A DNA stretch of 64,000 nt. Origin: DATLLN01 sp963797175 (GTDB lineage: Bacteria; Actinomycetota; Thermoleophilia; Gaiellales; JAICJC01). The position numbers and the translations under genes are program-made. Of this stretch, positions 46,579 through 54,829 are shown one piece after another. The stretch lies in contig CAWCOL010000008.1 in assembly GCA_963797175.1 (NCBI GenBank), forward strand, positions 1-64,000, written 5' to 3'. Below the pieces are notes generated by a model. It worked only from the letters and a program-made list of their open reading frames with translations, searched no databases and was not told where the DNA came from. Positions within the stretch are counted from its first letter, which is position 1. Every line of letters begins with the position of its first letter.

Positions 46579-48359
46579 CGCCAGACGGCCCACTCGGCCG
46601 CAACGGCGAGCAGCGCCACCAGCACGGCCCAGCGCCACAGCGGGTCCTGCGGGCGCACCGGCGCCACGCCGGCCCACCCGCCCAGGTCGACGGGCGTGGC
46701 CGCGCCCGACGTCGGGAGCGGGACGCACACCGCGAGGCGATGCGTGCGCGCGATCCCCGGGCCGGTCTGCCGCACCGTCGCCGCCTGGGCGGCGAGCCCG
46801 CGGAAGGCTGCGGGTGCCCCGGGCTCGGCGGCCGATCCGCCGATCCTGGTCGCCGTGGCGCCCGGGGTCACGTCAACGGCCAGCGGCGCTCCGGCGGCGG
46901 CCGCGCCCGGCGCCCAGCCCGAGGCCCACTGGACGACGTTGCGGGCCAGGATCGGCAGCGCGTCGAGCTGGGGGAGATCGGACCGGGCGGGATCGAAGGC
47001 GAGCAGTGCGATCCGCCGCCGGCCGTCGCCGCCGGCGGCGAGCAGTGGGTTGGCGCCGCTCCAGGCCAGCGGGCGCATCCACGGCGGCAGGGCGTACGCG
47101 CGGGCGGCGCCCGGCTCGAGCGCGAGCGAGGAGAGATCCACCCCCGCCAGGAGCGGATCGTCGTCCTCGGCGCCGGTCAGCGGCGCGGCGGGGAGCGCTC
47201 CACCGGCGCGCCCGCCCGGCAGCAGCCCGGGCCGCACCAGCAGGACGGCGGGCGAGTCGGGGAGCCCGGCGGCGGGCAGGACGCCATCCACCACCACGAG
47301 CACGCTGGCGCGCGCGTCCGCCGCGGAGTAGGTGCGTGTGGTGCGCAGGCGGAGGGTGACGCCGGGGACGGCGGCGAAGGCGCGCGCCAGCGGCAGCGCG
47401 GTCGCCGGGTCGCCGACCAGGGTCAGCGTCGAGGACGGCGGCGCGTTGGCGGCGCCGGGGACGTCCACGAAGGCGCGGTCGTCGGCCGCCAGGACGTCGT
47501 GGACGTCGAGCCGGAGCTCGACGCGGGTGCCGGGCGAGGCGGTCAGCGAGAGGATGGCGCGTGCGTGCGCCGGCACCGCAACCCGCCTGCGCAGCACCGC
47601 GCGGCCCGCCACCAGCGCCGTGTACGGGTCGGACACGGCCTGCCCGCTCTCGTTGTCCACGGTGGCGAACAACAGGCACCGCCCGGCCGGGCCGATGCCG
47701 CAGCGGGCGGAGGCGCCCAGCAGCCCCTGATCGGCCGCGGGCGTTCCGACCACCACCTGGGAGAGCCGCGCGGAGCCGCCGTCCACGGCGGGCGCCGGGT
47801 CCTCGGGGGCGCGGACGAGCACCATCCGCCCGCTGCGGTCGCCCAGCAGGCCGACGCCGGTCGTCAGCGCCGCCCGCAGGTCGGACTGGCCCGGCGAGGG
47901 GCTGCGGGCGGCGGCCGCGGCCGCGGCCCGAGCGTCCGTGCCGCGGTAGACGACGGCTGGCTGCGGGCCGGCCCGGACGACGGCCAGCCGGTCTCCGGGA
48001 TGCCGGGCGGCGAGGCTCCCGACCACCCGTGCAGCGGTTGCCGGCCGGCCGGCGACGCGCATCCACATCGAGCTGTCCACCACGACCACCAGGCTCGGCG
48101 ACGGCACCGCACCGGGATGCTGCGGCCCGGCCAGCGCGACCACCGCCGCGGCGACCGCGAGCGCCTGGAGGGCGAGCAGCAGGGGCCGCTGCGGCCGTCG
48201 CAGCCGGTTCTCGGCGGCCGCGGCCGGCGCGCCCAGGTCGTCCCACAGCAGCAGGGTGGGAACCTCGTGCGCCTGCGCCCGGGGGCGGCGCAGGTGGAGG
48301 AGCACCAGCGGGACGAGCAGCAGCAGCCCGAGTAGCCACCAGGGCTGGGCGAAGCTCAT
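46563..48359 (-). CDS. BatA-type membrane protein with degenerate VWA domain
   Basis: A 598-residue protein. The BatA N-terminal module (MSFAQPWWLLGLLLLVPLVLLHLRR) is followed by a second helix and a VWA-like domain whose MIDAS is altered (VVVVDSSMWM instead of DxSxS), then long periplasm-facing beta-rich regions and a final helix (WAVLVALLAVAAEWAVW). Probably the membrane scaffold for the neighbouring large VWA protein. It follows the next upstream gene by seven bases. Confidence 0.82.
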   Translation of the reverse strand: MSFAQPWWLLGLLLLVPLVLLHLRRPRAQAHEVPTLLLWDDLGAPAAAAENRLRRPQRPLLLALQALAVAAAVVALAGPQHPGAVPSPSLVVVVDSSMWMRVAGRPATAARVVGSLAARHPGDRLAVVRAGPQPAVVYRGTDARAAAAAAARSPSPGQSDLRAALTTGVGLLGDRSGRMVLVRAPEDPAPAVDGGSARLSQVVVGTPAADQGLLGASARCGIGPAGRCLLFATVDNESGQAVSDPYTALVAGRAVLRRRVAVPAHARAILSLTASPGTRVELRLDVHDVLAADDRAFVDVPGAANAPPSSTLTLVGDPATALPLARAFAAVPGVTLRLRTTRTYSAADARASVLVVVDGVLPAAGLPDSPAVLLVRPGLLPGGRAGGALPAAPLTGAEDDDPLLAGVDLSSLALEPGAARAYALPPWMRPLAWSGANPLLAAGGDGRRRIALLAFDPARSDLPQLDALPILARNVVQWASGWAPGAAAAGAPLAVDVTPGATATRIGGSAAEPGAPAAFRGLAAQAATVRQTGPGIARTHRLAVCVPLPTSGAATPVDLGGWAGVAPVRPQDPLWRWAVLVALLAVAAEWAVWRWSSR

Positions 48360-48366
48360 GCGCGGG

Positions 48367-49815
48367 CTACCAGCCGGCCGCGGTGATCGCCCCGAACTGC
48401 GCGAAGTAGCCGAGCAGGAGCTCCCGGTCGGCGATGCCGACGAGGCCCGCGGCGGGCGGGATGTACGAGACGCCGCTGCCGGGGCCGCCGCGTCCGCCGA
48501 CGATGCCCACCCGCGAGGCGCCTCCGCCGCCGTTCAGCTGCGCGGAGCCTCGCTCCCCCGCGGAGGCCGCCGTCGCGCGCGACGGCACCAGCCCGGGCTG
48601 GATCGGCAGCCGCCCGCCGAACGCGAGCTGCGGCACCAGGCCGTGCCCAGCGTGCGCCGATCCGGCGCCCGTGCCGGCGGTCGCGCCGCCGGTGGATCCT
48701 CCGTGCGAGCCGGAGGAGTGGCCGGCCGCGGACGCGCCGGCGCCGCCGGGACTGCCCCCGGCCGAGGTCCCCGCCTTGACGCCGGCGCCGGTGCGCGGCG
48801 CCTTCGCGCCCCCGCCTCCGCCCAGGCCCGAGTTGCCGGCGCCGCCGCCGACCGTCGCCGAGCCGGCGGTGCCCGGCGGGCCGGACACCGAGACCGAGCT
48901 CCCGCCACTGGAGGCGCCGGACTCGCTCGCCCCGCCGGCGCCGGTCGCGGCCTGGGCGGAGCGGCTGGAGGAGCTCGCGCCAAGCGTCCGGCTGGGCCCG
49001 AGGTCGCCGCCGGGGTTCTGGGTGGCGATGCCCGAGCCGTACGGGCTGTGGCCGGAGAGCGCGCCCGAGCGGCCCGCGCTGCCCGCCGTCGTGGCGCTGA
49101 TGTGCGGCTGCCGGGGCGTCGCGGGATGCGAGAAGCCGCTCAGGTTCGGGCCGGCGCCGGCATTCCCCCCGCCCGGCCCCGACGCGGTGCGCACCGTGGC
49201 GCCCCCGGCCGCCCGGTGCGCCGTCTGCCCGCCCAGCGGGGGAATCGCGAGCACCGCGGTCAGCACGGCGGCCGCCGCCACCAGGGCCGGCCACTCGCGG
49301 CCGGCGGGCCGGGCTGCGGCGCGCGCGCCGCCCAGCGCCCGGCCGATCGCCCGCCGGCCGTCCGCGGCCACCGCCGCCGCCAGGACGGTGGGAGACGGGG
49401 AGGCGTCCAGCTCGAGCGCCGTCGCCAGCGTGTCGTGCAGGCGCAGGTCGCGGTCGAGCAGCCGGGCCGTCGATGCCGTATCACCCCGGGCCGCGATCCC
49501 GAGCGCCGCGCAGGCGAGCGCGGCCGCCGCTGCCGGCACGATCCAGGCGGCGCTGGGGCCGCCGGCCAGCCGGGTGAGCAGGGCGAGGACTGCGGCCACG
49601 ACCAGGCCGGCCAGGACGGCGCGCCGAGCCACCACCAGCAGCCGCCGCCGCTCGATCCGGCGGCGCCAGACGCGGAGGCCGGCGTCGAGGTCGCTGGGTG
49701 CTCCCACTGCAGCCGCGGGACGGGACTGGACAGCGACGACGTCCCCCGCCCGCGCGGCGATCCATCGGACGCCTACGGAAGGATCGGCGTCAAAGTCCGG
49801 TAAAGGTTGCCTCAT
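48367..49815 (-). CDS. Membrane protein with long Gly/Ser/Ala-rich region
   Basis: A 482-residue protein. Two helices (about 63-80 and 90-108) precede a DTASTARLLDRDLRLHDTLATALEL segment like the DUF4175/BatD-neighbour proteins, another helix (about 176-192) and then about 230 residues very rich in Gly, Ser, Ala and Pro, ending in GLVGIADRELLLGYFAQFG. Low-complexity surface region; function unknown. ATG 49815 is chosen over the TTG three bases earlier because TACGAT (complement of 49824-49829) ends eight bases before it. Confidence 0.72.
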   Translation of the reverse strand: MRQPLPDFDADPSVGVRWIAARAGDVVAVQSRPAAAVGAPSDLDAGLRVWRRRIERRRLLVVARRAVLAGLVVAAVLALLTRLAGGPSAAWIVPAAAAALACAALGIAARGDTASTARLLDRDLRLHDTLATALELDASPSPTVLAAAVAADGRRAIGRALGGARAAARPAGREWPALVAAAAVLTAVLAIPPLGGQTAHRAAGGATVRTASGPGGGNAGAGPNLSGFSHPATPRQPHISATTAGSAGRSGALSGHSPYGSGIATQNPGGDLGPSRTLGASSSSRSAQAATGAGGASESGASSGGSSVSVSGPPGTAGSATVGGGAGNSGLGGGGGAKAPRTGAGVKAGTSAGGSPGGAGASAAGHSSGSHGGSTGGATAGTGAGSAHAGHGLVPQLAFGGRLPIQPGLVPSRATAASAGERGSAQLNGGGGASRVGIVGGRGGPGSGVSYIPPAAGLVGIADRELLLGYFAQFGAITAAGW

Positions 49816-49823
49816 CAAGTGTT

Positions 49824-49829
49824 ATCGTA
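49824..49829 (-). promoter_or_regulatory. Predicted -10 box for the minus-strand VWA trio
   Basis: TACGAT on the minus strand, eight bases from ATG 49815. It should drive the three overlapping or near-overlapping minus-strand genes. Confidence 0.5.
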
Positions 49830-49928
49830 GAGGAAGGCAGGGCGGTTTACTCAATCGGGGAGGCGGGAACCAGAGCTGTACCGCAGCGTTGGGTCGCCCG
49901 TTGCCTGAAGATCGCCACAATCGTACGC

Positions 49929-49936
49929 GGAGGTGA
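49929..49936 (+). promoter_or_regulatory. Shine-Dalgarno that fixes the quinoprotein start
   Basis: GGAGGTGA is a full-strength site five bases before GTG 49942. The earlier in-frame GTG 49933 lies inside it and cannot be the start. Confidence 0.75.
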
Positions 49937-49941
49937 GATTC

Positions 49942-51525
49942 GTGAGCCCGTCATCCATTCGGCGTCTCGACCGCCCAGGGCGCGCACTCGTTGCCCTCTC
50001 GGTCATCGCCGTCCTCGGCGCGGCCGGCTGCGGAGGTAGCAGCAGTGGGTCGAGCAGCGGCGGCAGCACGCCGGCCAAGGCCGCGCTCCCGACCGACTAC
50101 GCGCTTCCGGGAGCCGACCTGCACAACACGCGCTACGTGGGAGGCACGATCAACGCCTCCAACGCGAGCACGTTGACCCAGGCCTGGACGGTCCCGATCA
50201 AGGCGCAGGGGTCGTTCGGCACGTACGCGACCACGCCGATCATCACCGGCGGAGTCGTCTACACCCAGGACATCGACTCGAACGTCTACGCGATCGACGC
50301 CAAGACCGGGGCGATGAAGTGGTACAAGAGCTACAACTCGCCGTCGGTCGGCCCCAACGGCGTCACTGTCTCCGATGGTGTCGTCTACGGCAACACCGGC
50401 GACTCGACGTTCGCGATCCAGGCCAGCACCGGCGAGCAGCTGTGGCTGAAGAAGCTGACCCGCAACGCGAACGAGGGCATCGACATGGCGCCGGGCATCA
50501 ACGACGGCACGCTGTACGTCTCGACGGTGCCGGGCAACTCGAAGGGCTTCTACAAGGGCAACGGCCAGGCGATCCTCTGGGCGCTCGACGCCAAGAGCGG
50601 GGACGTCAAGTGGAAGTGGGACGAGGTGCCGACCAACCTCTGGTCGGACAAGTACACGAACATCAACTCGGGCGGCGGCCAGTGGGATCCGCCCTCGTTC
50701 GACGCCAACGGCGACGTCTACGTCGGCGTGTCCAACCCGGCGCCGTTCCCGGGCACCAAGGACCTGCCGCAGGGCAGCAGCCATCCCGGCGCCAACCTGT
50801 ACACCGACTCGGTCGTCAAGCTCGACCACACCAACGGGCATCTCGACTGGTACTACCAGCTGACGCCCCACGACATCAACGACTGGGACATGGAGAACTC
50901 GCCGATCCTGACCCAGGTCAACGGCAAGGACGCCGTCATCGACGGCGGCAAGGGCGGGATCGTGATCGCGCTCGACCAGTCCACCGGCAAGCTGCTGTGG
51001 AAGACGCCGGTCGGCAAGCACAACGGGCACGACAACGACGGGCAGCTGACGATGAACGGCCCGTCGACCCAGGTGACGTCGCCGCGGACGGTGTTCCCGG
51101 GCATCCTGGGCGGCGTCGAGTCGCAGCTGGCGTCGAACGGCACGATGGCGTTCGCCGCGGTCAACGACCTCTCGACGACGTTCGACGACAAGAAGGGCAC
51201 GTCCACGCTGGGTGACTTCAGCAAGGGCAGCGGCGAGCTGGTCGCGCTCGACCAGAACACCGGCACGATCGCCTGGCAGCACAAGTTCACGAGCTCGCCG
51301 TACGGCGCCGCGACCATCTCCAACGACGTCGTCTTCACGACGACGTTCGACGGGACGGTGTGGGGCCTGAACACGCAGACGGGGGCCGTGGTCTGGAGCG
51401 CGAAGCTGCCGGCCGGCACGAACGCCCCGGTCGGGGTGGGTGACGGTCTGGTCGTGACCGCGGGGTCGTTCCCGCTGGCGAAGGACCAGAAGGCCCAGAT
51501 CGTCGCCTATAAGCTGCCGTCATGA
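49942..51525 (+). CDS. PQQ-type quinoprotein-like lipoprotein
   Basis: A 527-residue exported lipoprotein (lipobox VLGAAGC, Cys30) followed by a Ser/Gly linker and a beta-propeller of PQQ repeats (VYAIDAKTGAMKWYKS, FAIQASTGEQLWLKK, WALDAKSGDVKWKW, IALDQSTGKLLWKT, VALDQNTGTIAWQHK, WGLNTQTGAVVWSAK). It contains the PHDINDWDMENSP stretch found in quinoprotein alcohol dehydrogenases. The neighbouring cytochrome c makes an electron-transfer role likely. Substrate and presence of PQQ are not certain: some propellers of this kind only scaffold. Confidence 0.85.
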   Translation: MSPSSIRRLDRPGRALVALSVIAVLGAAGCGGSSSGSSSGGSTPAKAALPTDYALPGADLHNTRYVGGTINASNASTLTQAWTVPIKAQGSFGTYATTPIITGGVVYTQDIDSNVYAIDAKTGAMKWYKSYNSPSVGPNGVTVSDGVVYGNTGDSTFAIQASTGEQLWLKKLTRNANEGIDMAPGINDGTLYVSTVPGNSKGFYKGNGQAILWALDAKSGDVKWKWDEVPTNLWSDKYTNINSGGGQWDPPSFDANGDVYVGVSNPAPFPGTKDLPQGSSHPGANLYTDSVVKLDHTNGHLDWYYQLTPHDINDWDMENSPILTQVNGKDAVIDGGKGGIVIALDQSTGKLLWKTPVGKHNGHDNDGQLTMNGPSTQVTSPRTVFPGILGGVESQLASNGTMAFAAVNDLSTTFDDKKGTSTLGDFSKGSGELVALDQNTGTIAWQHKFTSSPYGAATISNDVVFTTTFDGTVWGLNTQTGAVVWSAKLPAGTNAPVGVGDGLVVTAGSFPLAKDQKAQIVAYKLPS

Positions 51526-51986
51526 TCCGATCCCTCAACATCCGAGGCACCCGTCTGGCGATGGCCGGCGCGGTCGTACTGGTCGCCGTCGCCGCCGCGT
51601 GCGGCAGCTCGTCGGGCGGCTCGTCCTCCGCACCGCCGGTGTCGTCGACGCCGGCCACGACGCCCGCGACCTCGTCGCCGCCGGCGTCGAGCTCGGGCGG
51701 CGGCGCGGTGACGGTGGCCGCGGGCAAGACGGTGTTCGAGAGCAACTGCGTCAGCTGCCACACGCTGGCGGACGCGGGGTCGACCGGCACGGTCGGGCCG
51801 AACCTGGACGACCTCAAGCCGAGCATGGCCACGGTCGTCCACCAGGTGACGAACGGCGGCGGCGGGATGCCCGCCTTCGGGAGCCAGCTCTCGTCCACAC
51901 AGATCCAGTCCGTCGCGAAGTACGTCTCGTCGGTCGCCGGCAAGGGCGGCGGCTCGTCGAGCGGCGGCGGGGGCGGCGCTCCCTGA
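51522..51986 (+). CDS. Cytochrome c lipoprotein
   Basis: A 154-residue lipoprotein (lipobox ending at Cys27) with a Ser/Thr/Pro linker and a class I cytochrome c domain. Heme attachment is CVSCH (Cys76, Cys79, His80) and the likely axial Met is Met116 in GGGGMPAFG. The C-terminus is a Gly/Ser tail. The ATG overlaps the quinoprotein stop by four bases, so it is probably that protein's electron acceptor on the outer membrane face. Confidence 0.92.
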   Translation: MIRSLNIRGTRLAMAGAVVLVAVAAACGSSSGGSSSAPPVSSTPATTPATSSPPASSSGGGAVTVAAGKTVFESNCVSCHTLADAGSTGTVGPNLDDLKPSMATVVHQVTNGGGGMPAFGSQLSSTQIQSVAKYVSSVAGKGGGSSSGGGGGAP

Positions 51987-51996
51987 TCGCATGAGC

Positions 51997-52032
51997 CATC
52001 GGGCCCGGCCGGTTCGCCGGCCGGGCCCGATG
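51997..52032 (+). terminator. 16-bp hairpin with TTCG tetraloop after cytochrome c
   Basis: Arms 51997-52012 and 52017-52032 pair perfectly around TTCG, eleven bases after the stop codon. No T-run follows; in high-GC genomes such stems still commonly end operons. Confidence 0.75.
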
Positions 52033-52080
52033 GTGGCGTGGGGTGGGCCACTGAGCGTGGCGTCGGTGGACCACCATTCC

Positions 52081-52140
52081 GTGTCCGGCACCGGCCCTGC
52101 CGGTTTGTGTCTCGTGGTTGCCGTCCGACGTGCCGGACAC
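52081..52140. repeat. Inverted repeat GTGTCCGGCAC
   Basis: Perfect 11-base arms (52081-52091 and 52130-52140) flank 38 bases that include a small CCGGCCCTGCCGG stem. Confidence 0.65.
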
Positions 52141-52223
52141 TCCGTGGCGCCAGGTTGGGCTCCTGACGGTGGCGTCACGCCTTCTGCGCGTCTTCGTCAC
52201 GGAACTGCGGATCGGCGGTGTTT

Positions 52224-52260
52224 GGTGTCCGGTACCGTGCCGGGCACCGTACCGGACACC
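52224..52260. repeat. 37-base imperfect palindrome, GGTGTCCGGTAC arms
   Basis: Arms 52224-52235 and 52249-52260 are exact complements. The centre holds a second short GTGCC/GGCAC pairing. Confidence 0.7.
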
Positions 52261-52355
52261 ACCCAGAAACCGCCTGGTTGACGGGAAACCGCCTGTCCCG
52301 AGTCCGTTACGCCTTCCACCCTCGACCGTCGCGGAATGCCGGATCGGCTGCGATC

Positions 52356-52392
52356 GGGGTCTGGCACGGTGCCAGACCCCGTGCCAGACCCC
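52356..52392. repeat. Palindrome GGGGTCTGGCAC plus direct repeat
   Basis: 12-base arms (52356-52367 and 52369-52380) around one base. The right arm GTGCCAGACCCC is repeated directly at 52381-52392. Confidence 0.7.
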
Positions 52393-52468
52393 GGTTCCTC
52401 CAGGTGAGCGTGCGCACGATCTGCCCGCGTGCTGCATGGGCGAGATGGCCGCTGGTTACCGGGTCGTA

Positions 52469-52474
52469 TAGGGT
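52469..52474 (+). promoter_or_regulatory. Predicted -10 box, leaderless start of APC permease
   Basis: TAGGGT (within GTATAGGGT) ends seven bases before ATG 52482. Confidence 0.5.
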
Positions 52475-52481
52475 GGCCCGA

Positions 52482-54218
52482 ATGTCGGCTGCGAGCACGC
52501 CTGCGGAGATCCCCCAGCACGGCTCGGCGCCCGGTGAGAAGGGCCTGCGCGGCGGCTCTCTGGGCCTGGTTTCGAGCATCGTCATGGGCATGGCCTCGAC
52601 GGCGCCGGCGTACAGCCTGGCGTCGGCGCTGGGCTTCGTCGTGGCGACCGTGGTCTTCCAGTCGCCGGTGATCATGCTGCTCGCGTTCGTGCCCATGTAC
52701 ATGATCGCGGTCGCCTACAAGGAGCTGAACGAGGCCGAGCCCGACTGCGGCACCACGTTCACCTGGGCGACCCGCGCGTTCGGCTCGTGGTGGGGCTGGA
52801 TGGGCGGCTGGGGCATCTTCGCCGCCGACGTGATCGTGATGGCGAACCTCGCCCAGATCGCCGGCTCATATGGCTACCTGCTGGTCGGCGCCGACCACCT
52901 CGCCACGTCCAACCTGTGGGTGACGGTCGCCGGCATCACCTGGATCGTCGTGATGACCTGGATCTCCTGGATCGGGATCGAGGTCTCGGCCAGGCTCCAG
53001 TACCTGCTGCTGGGGATCGAGGTGACCGTGCTCGGCATCCTCGCCGGCACCGCGCTGGTCAAGGTCTACTCGGGCAACGGCGTCGCCGAGTCGAGCCGCA
53101 TCCACCTGTCCTGGTTCAACCCCTTCGACGTGCCCTCTGTGGGGGTGTTCGCGGCGGGCATCCTGGCCGCCGTCTTCATCTACTGGGGGTGGGACACGGC
53201 CGTCGCCTGCAACGAGGAGACGAGCGACGCCACCAAGACGCCGGGCCGCGCCGCGGTCATCTCGACCGTGCTGCTGCTGGGGACCTACGTCATCGTCACC
53301 CTCGGCGCACAGTGCTGGGCCGGCGTCAGCACCCACGGCATCGGTCTCGCCAACCCGGACAACTCCGACGACGTGCTGAGCGTGCTGGGCAAGAGCATCT
53401 TCGGCACCGGCGCCGCCGGCACCACGCTGACCAAGGTGCTGCTGTTCATGGTCATGACCAGTGCGATGGCGTCCACCCTGACGACGATCCTGCCCACCGC
53501 CCGAACGACGCTCTCGATGGCCGCGTTCCGCGCCGTCCCCCGCATCTTCGCCGGCATCCACCCCAAGTACCTGACGCCGACCTGGTCGACGTGGGGGATG
53601 GGTGCCGCCTCGGTCGCGTTCTACGTCGTGCTCACCTCGGTCAGCGGCAACGTGCTGAGCGACTCGATCGGCTCGCTGGGCCTGATGATCGCCTTCTACT
53701 ACGGGCTGACGGGCTTCGCCTGCTTCTGGTTCTACCGCAAGGTGCCGCTCACGTTCCGCCAGGTGATCTCGCGGCGCATCGTGCCGCTGCTGGGCGGCAT
53801 CGCCCTGCTGGTGCTGCTCGTCTACGCCGCCAGCCAGTACATCGACCCCAACTACGGCTACACGTCGGTGACGCTGCCGGGCACGAGCACGGCGGTCGGC
53901 GGCGTGTTCGCGCTGGGCGTCGGCGCCATGCTGGTCGGGGTCGTGCTGATGGTGATCTGGCGGTTCATCGATCCGGCCTACTTCCGCGGCGAGACACTGC
54001 CGCGCCGCTCCTTCGGCGAGCTCGTCCTGGTGCCCGCCAGCGGCGCCGTTGTGCCGACCGTGGGTCTGCCCGACTCCGGCCGCCAGGCGACGGTGATCGC
54101 GCCCGACCTCTCCAACCTGCCGCCCGGGTTCACGGCGGAGGACGTCGAGCCCGCGCGCGACCTCGAGCAGGAACAGGAGCAGGAGCGGCGCGAGGACGAC
54201 AAGCCGGACGACGGCTGA
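52482..54218 (+). CDS. APC-family amino-acid permease
   Basis: A 578-residue permease with about twelve helices. The N-terminal GLRGGSLGLVSSIVMGMASTAP corresponds to the unwound substrate-binding first helix of the amino acid-polyamine-organocation family, and FIYWGWDTAVACNEETSDATK is the conserved helix 6 region. A charged C-terminal tail (DLEQEQEQERREDDKPDDG) is cytoplasmic. It imports or exchanges an amino acid or polyamine; specificity is unknown. A longer in-frame extension upstream crosses the palindromes and is rejected. Confidence 0.9.
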   Translation: MSAASTPAEIPQHGSAPGEKGLRGGSLGLVSSIVMGMASTAPAYSLASALGFVVATVVFQSPVIMLLAFVPMYMIAVAYKELNEAEPDCGTTFTWATRAFGSWWGWMGGWGIFAADVIVMANLAQIAGSYGYLLVGADHLATSNLWVTVAGITWIVVMTWISWIGIEVSARLQYLLLGIEVTVLGILAGTALVKVYSGNGVAESSRIHLSWFNPFDVPSVGVFAAGILAAVFIYWGWDTAVACNEETSDATKTPGRAAVISTVLLLGTYVIVTLGAQCWAGVSTHGIGLANPDNSDDVLSVLGKSIFGTGAAGTTLTKVLLFMVMTSAMASTLTTILPTARTTLSMAAFRAVPRIFAGIHPKYLTPTWSTWGMGAASVAFYVVLTSVSGNVLSDSIGSLGLMIAFYYGLTGFACFWFYRKVPLTFRQVISRRIVPLLGGIALLVLLVYAASQYIDPNYGYTSVTLPGTSTAVGGVFALGVGAMLVGVVLMVIWRFIDPAYFRGETLPRRSFGELVLVPASGAVVPTVGLPDSGRQATVIAPDLSNLPPGFTAEDVEPARDLEQEQEQERREDDKPDDG

Positions 54219-54230
54219 GGCCGGCGCGGC

Positions 54231-54761
54231 TCACTCGAGCTCGCCCGGCAGCAGCGAGTAGAACACCGCGTCCACCCGCCGGCCGTTGATCTCGCTGTAG
54301 CTGCGCAGCACGCCGTCGCGGCGGTAGCCCGCCCGCTCGGCCAGCGCCTGCGACACGCGGTTGTCGGGCTCGGTCCAGAGCTCCAGCCGCTGGATGCCGA
54401 GCTCCTCGATCGCCCAGCGTGAGGCGAGCCGCAGCGCCCGCGTCGCCAGGCCCTGCCCACGCGCGCCGGGCAGCAGCCAGTACTCGACGTGGGCGCGGCC
54501 CGAGTTGCGCCGCTCGATCAGCACGTGGCCGACCGCGCCGCCCTCGGCCGTGCAGACGACGAACGCCGCCGCGCTCCCGTCCTGCCACCAGGCCAGCCAC
54601 TCGTCCAGCAGCGCCTTCGCGGATCCGCCCAGGTCGCCGAACCAGCGTGCGATCTCGACGTCGGCCACGGCACGTTCCAGCGCCGGCACGTCGCCCGCCT
54701 CCGGGGCGCGCAGGATGACGGTGCCGTCGCCGAGCGGCGGGTCGGGCGCACGCAGAGCCAC
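54231..54761 (-). CDS. GNAT N-acetyltransferase (RimJ/RimL-like)
   Basis: A 176-residue acetyltransferase with the acetyl-CoA loop GARGQGLATRAL and the later ELWTEPDNRVSQALAERAGYRRDGVLRSY, typical of the RimJ/RimL/Acetyltransf_3 group that modifies N-termini or small amines. GTG 54761 is preferred to GTG 54767 because TAGGCT (minus strand, 54768-54773) ends six bases before it; the first GTG would touch the -10 box. It converges with the APC permease gene. Confidence 0.87.
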   Translation of the reverse strand: MALRAPDPPLGDGTVILRAPEAGDVPALERAVADVEIARWFGDLGGSAKALLDEWLAWWQDGSAAAFVVCTAEGGAVGHVLIERRNSGRAHVEYWLLPGARGQGLATRALRLASRWAIEELGIQRLELWTEPDNRVSQALAERAGYRRDGVLRSYSEINGRRVDAVFYSLLPGELE

Positions 54762-54791
54762 GCGCACAGCCTATCGCCGGGCCGCACGCCG

Positions 54792-54821
54792 TTGACGTTC
54801 GTCCCCCTGGGTCCATACAGT
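54792..54821 (+). promoter_or_regulatory. Promoter TTGACG-18-TACAGT for lemA-like gene
   Basis: A good -35 (54792-54797) and -10 (54816-54821) with 18-base spacing. The -10 ends eight bases before GTG 54830, so the message is predicted to be leaderless. Confidence 0.65.
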
Positions 54822-54829
54822 GGACGATC

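Larger units (their letters stand above)
51987..52481 (+). other. Gene-free 495-base interval with palindromes
   Basis: Holds a TTCG-loop hairpin and three palindrome units (listed separately), then the APC permease promoter. Short open frames here consist of translated palindromes (PGTVPDT-like peptides) and have no coding character. Confidence 0.7.

Noticed and set aside
43382..46603. A 1073-codon minus-strand frame overlapping DUF58 and the VWA gene
   Set aside because: Arg/Pro/Gly-rich frame without motifs; the VWA frame with its MIDAS motif is the real one.
52118..52471. Open frames in the palindrome cluster
   Set aside because: They consist of translated repeats on both strands with no coding bias.
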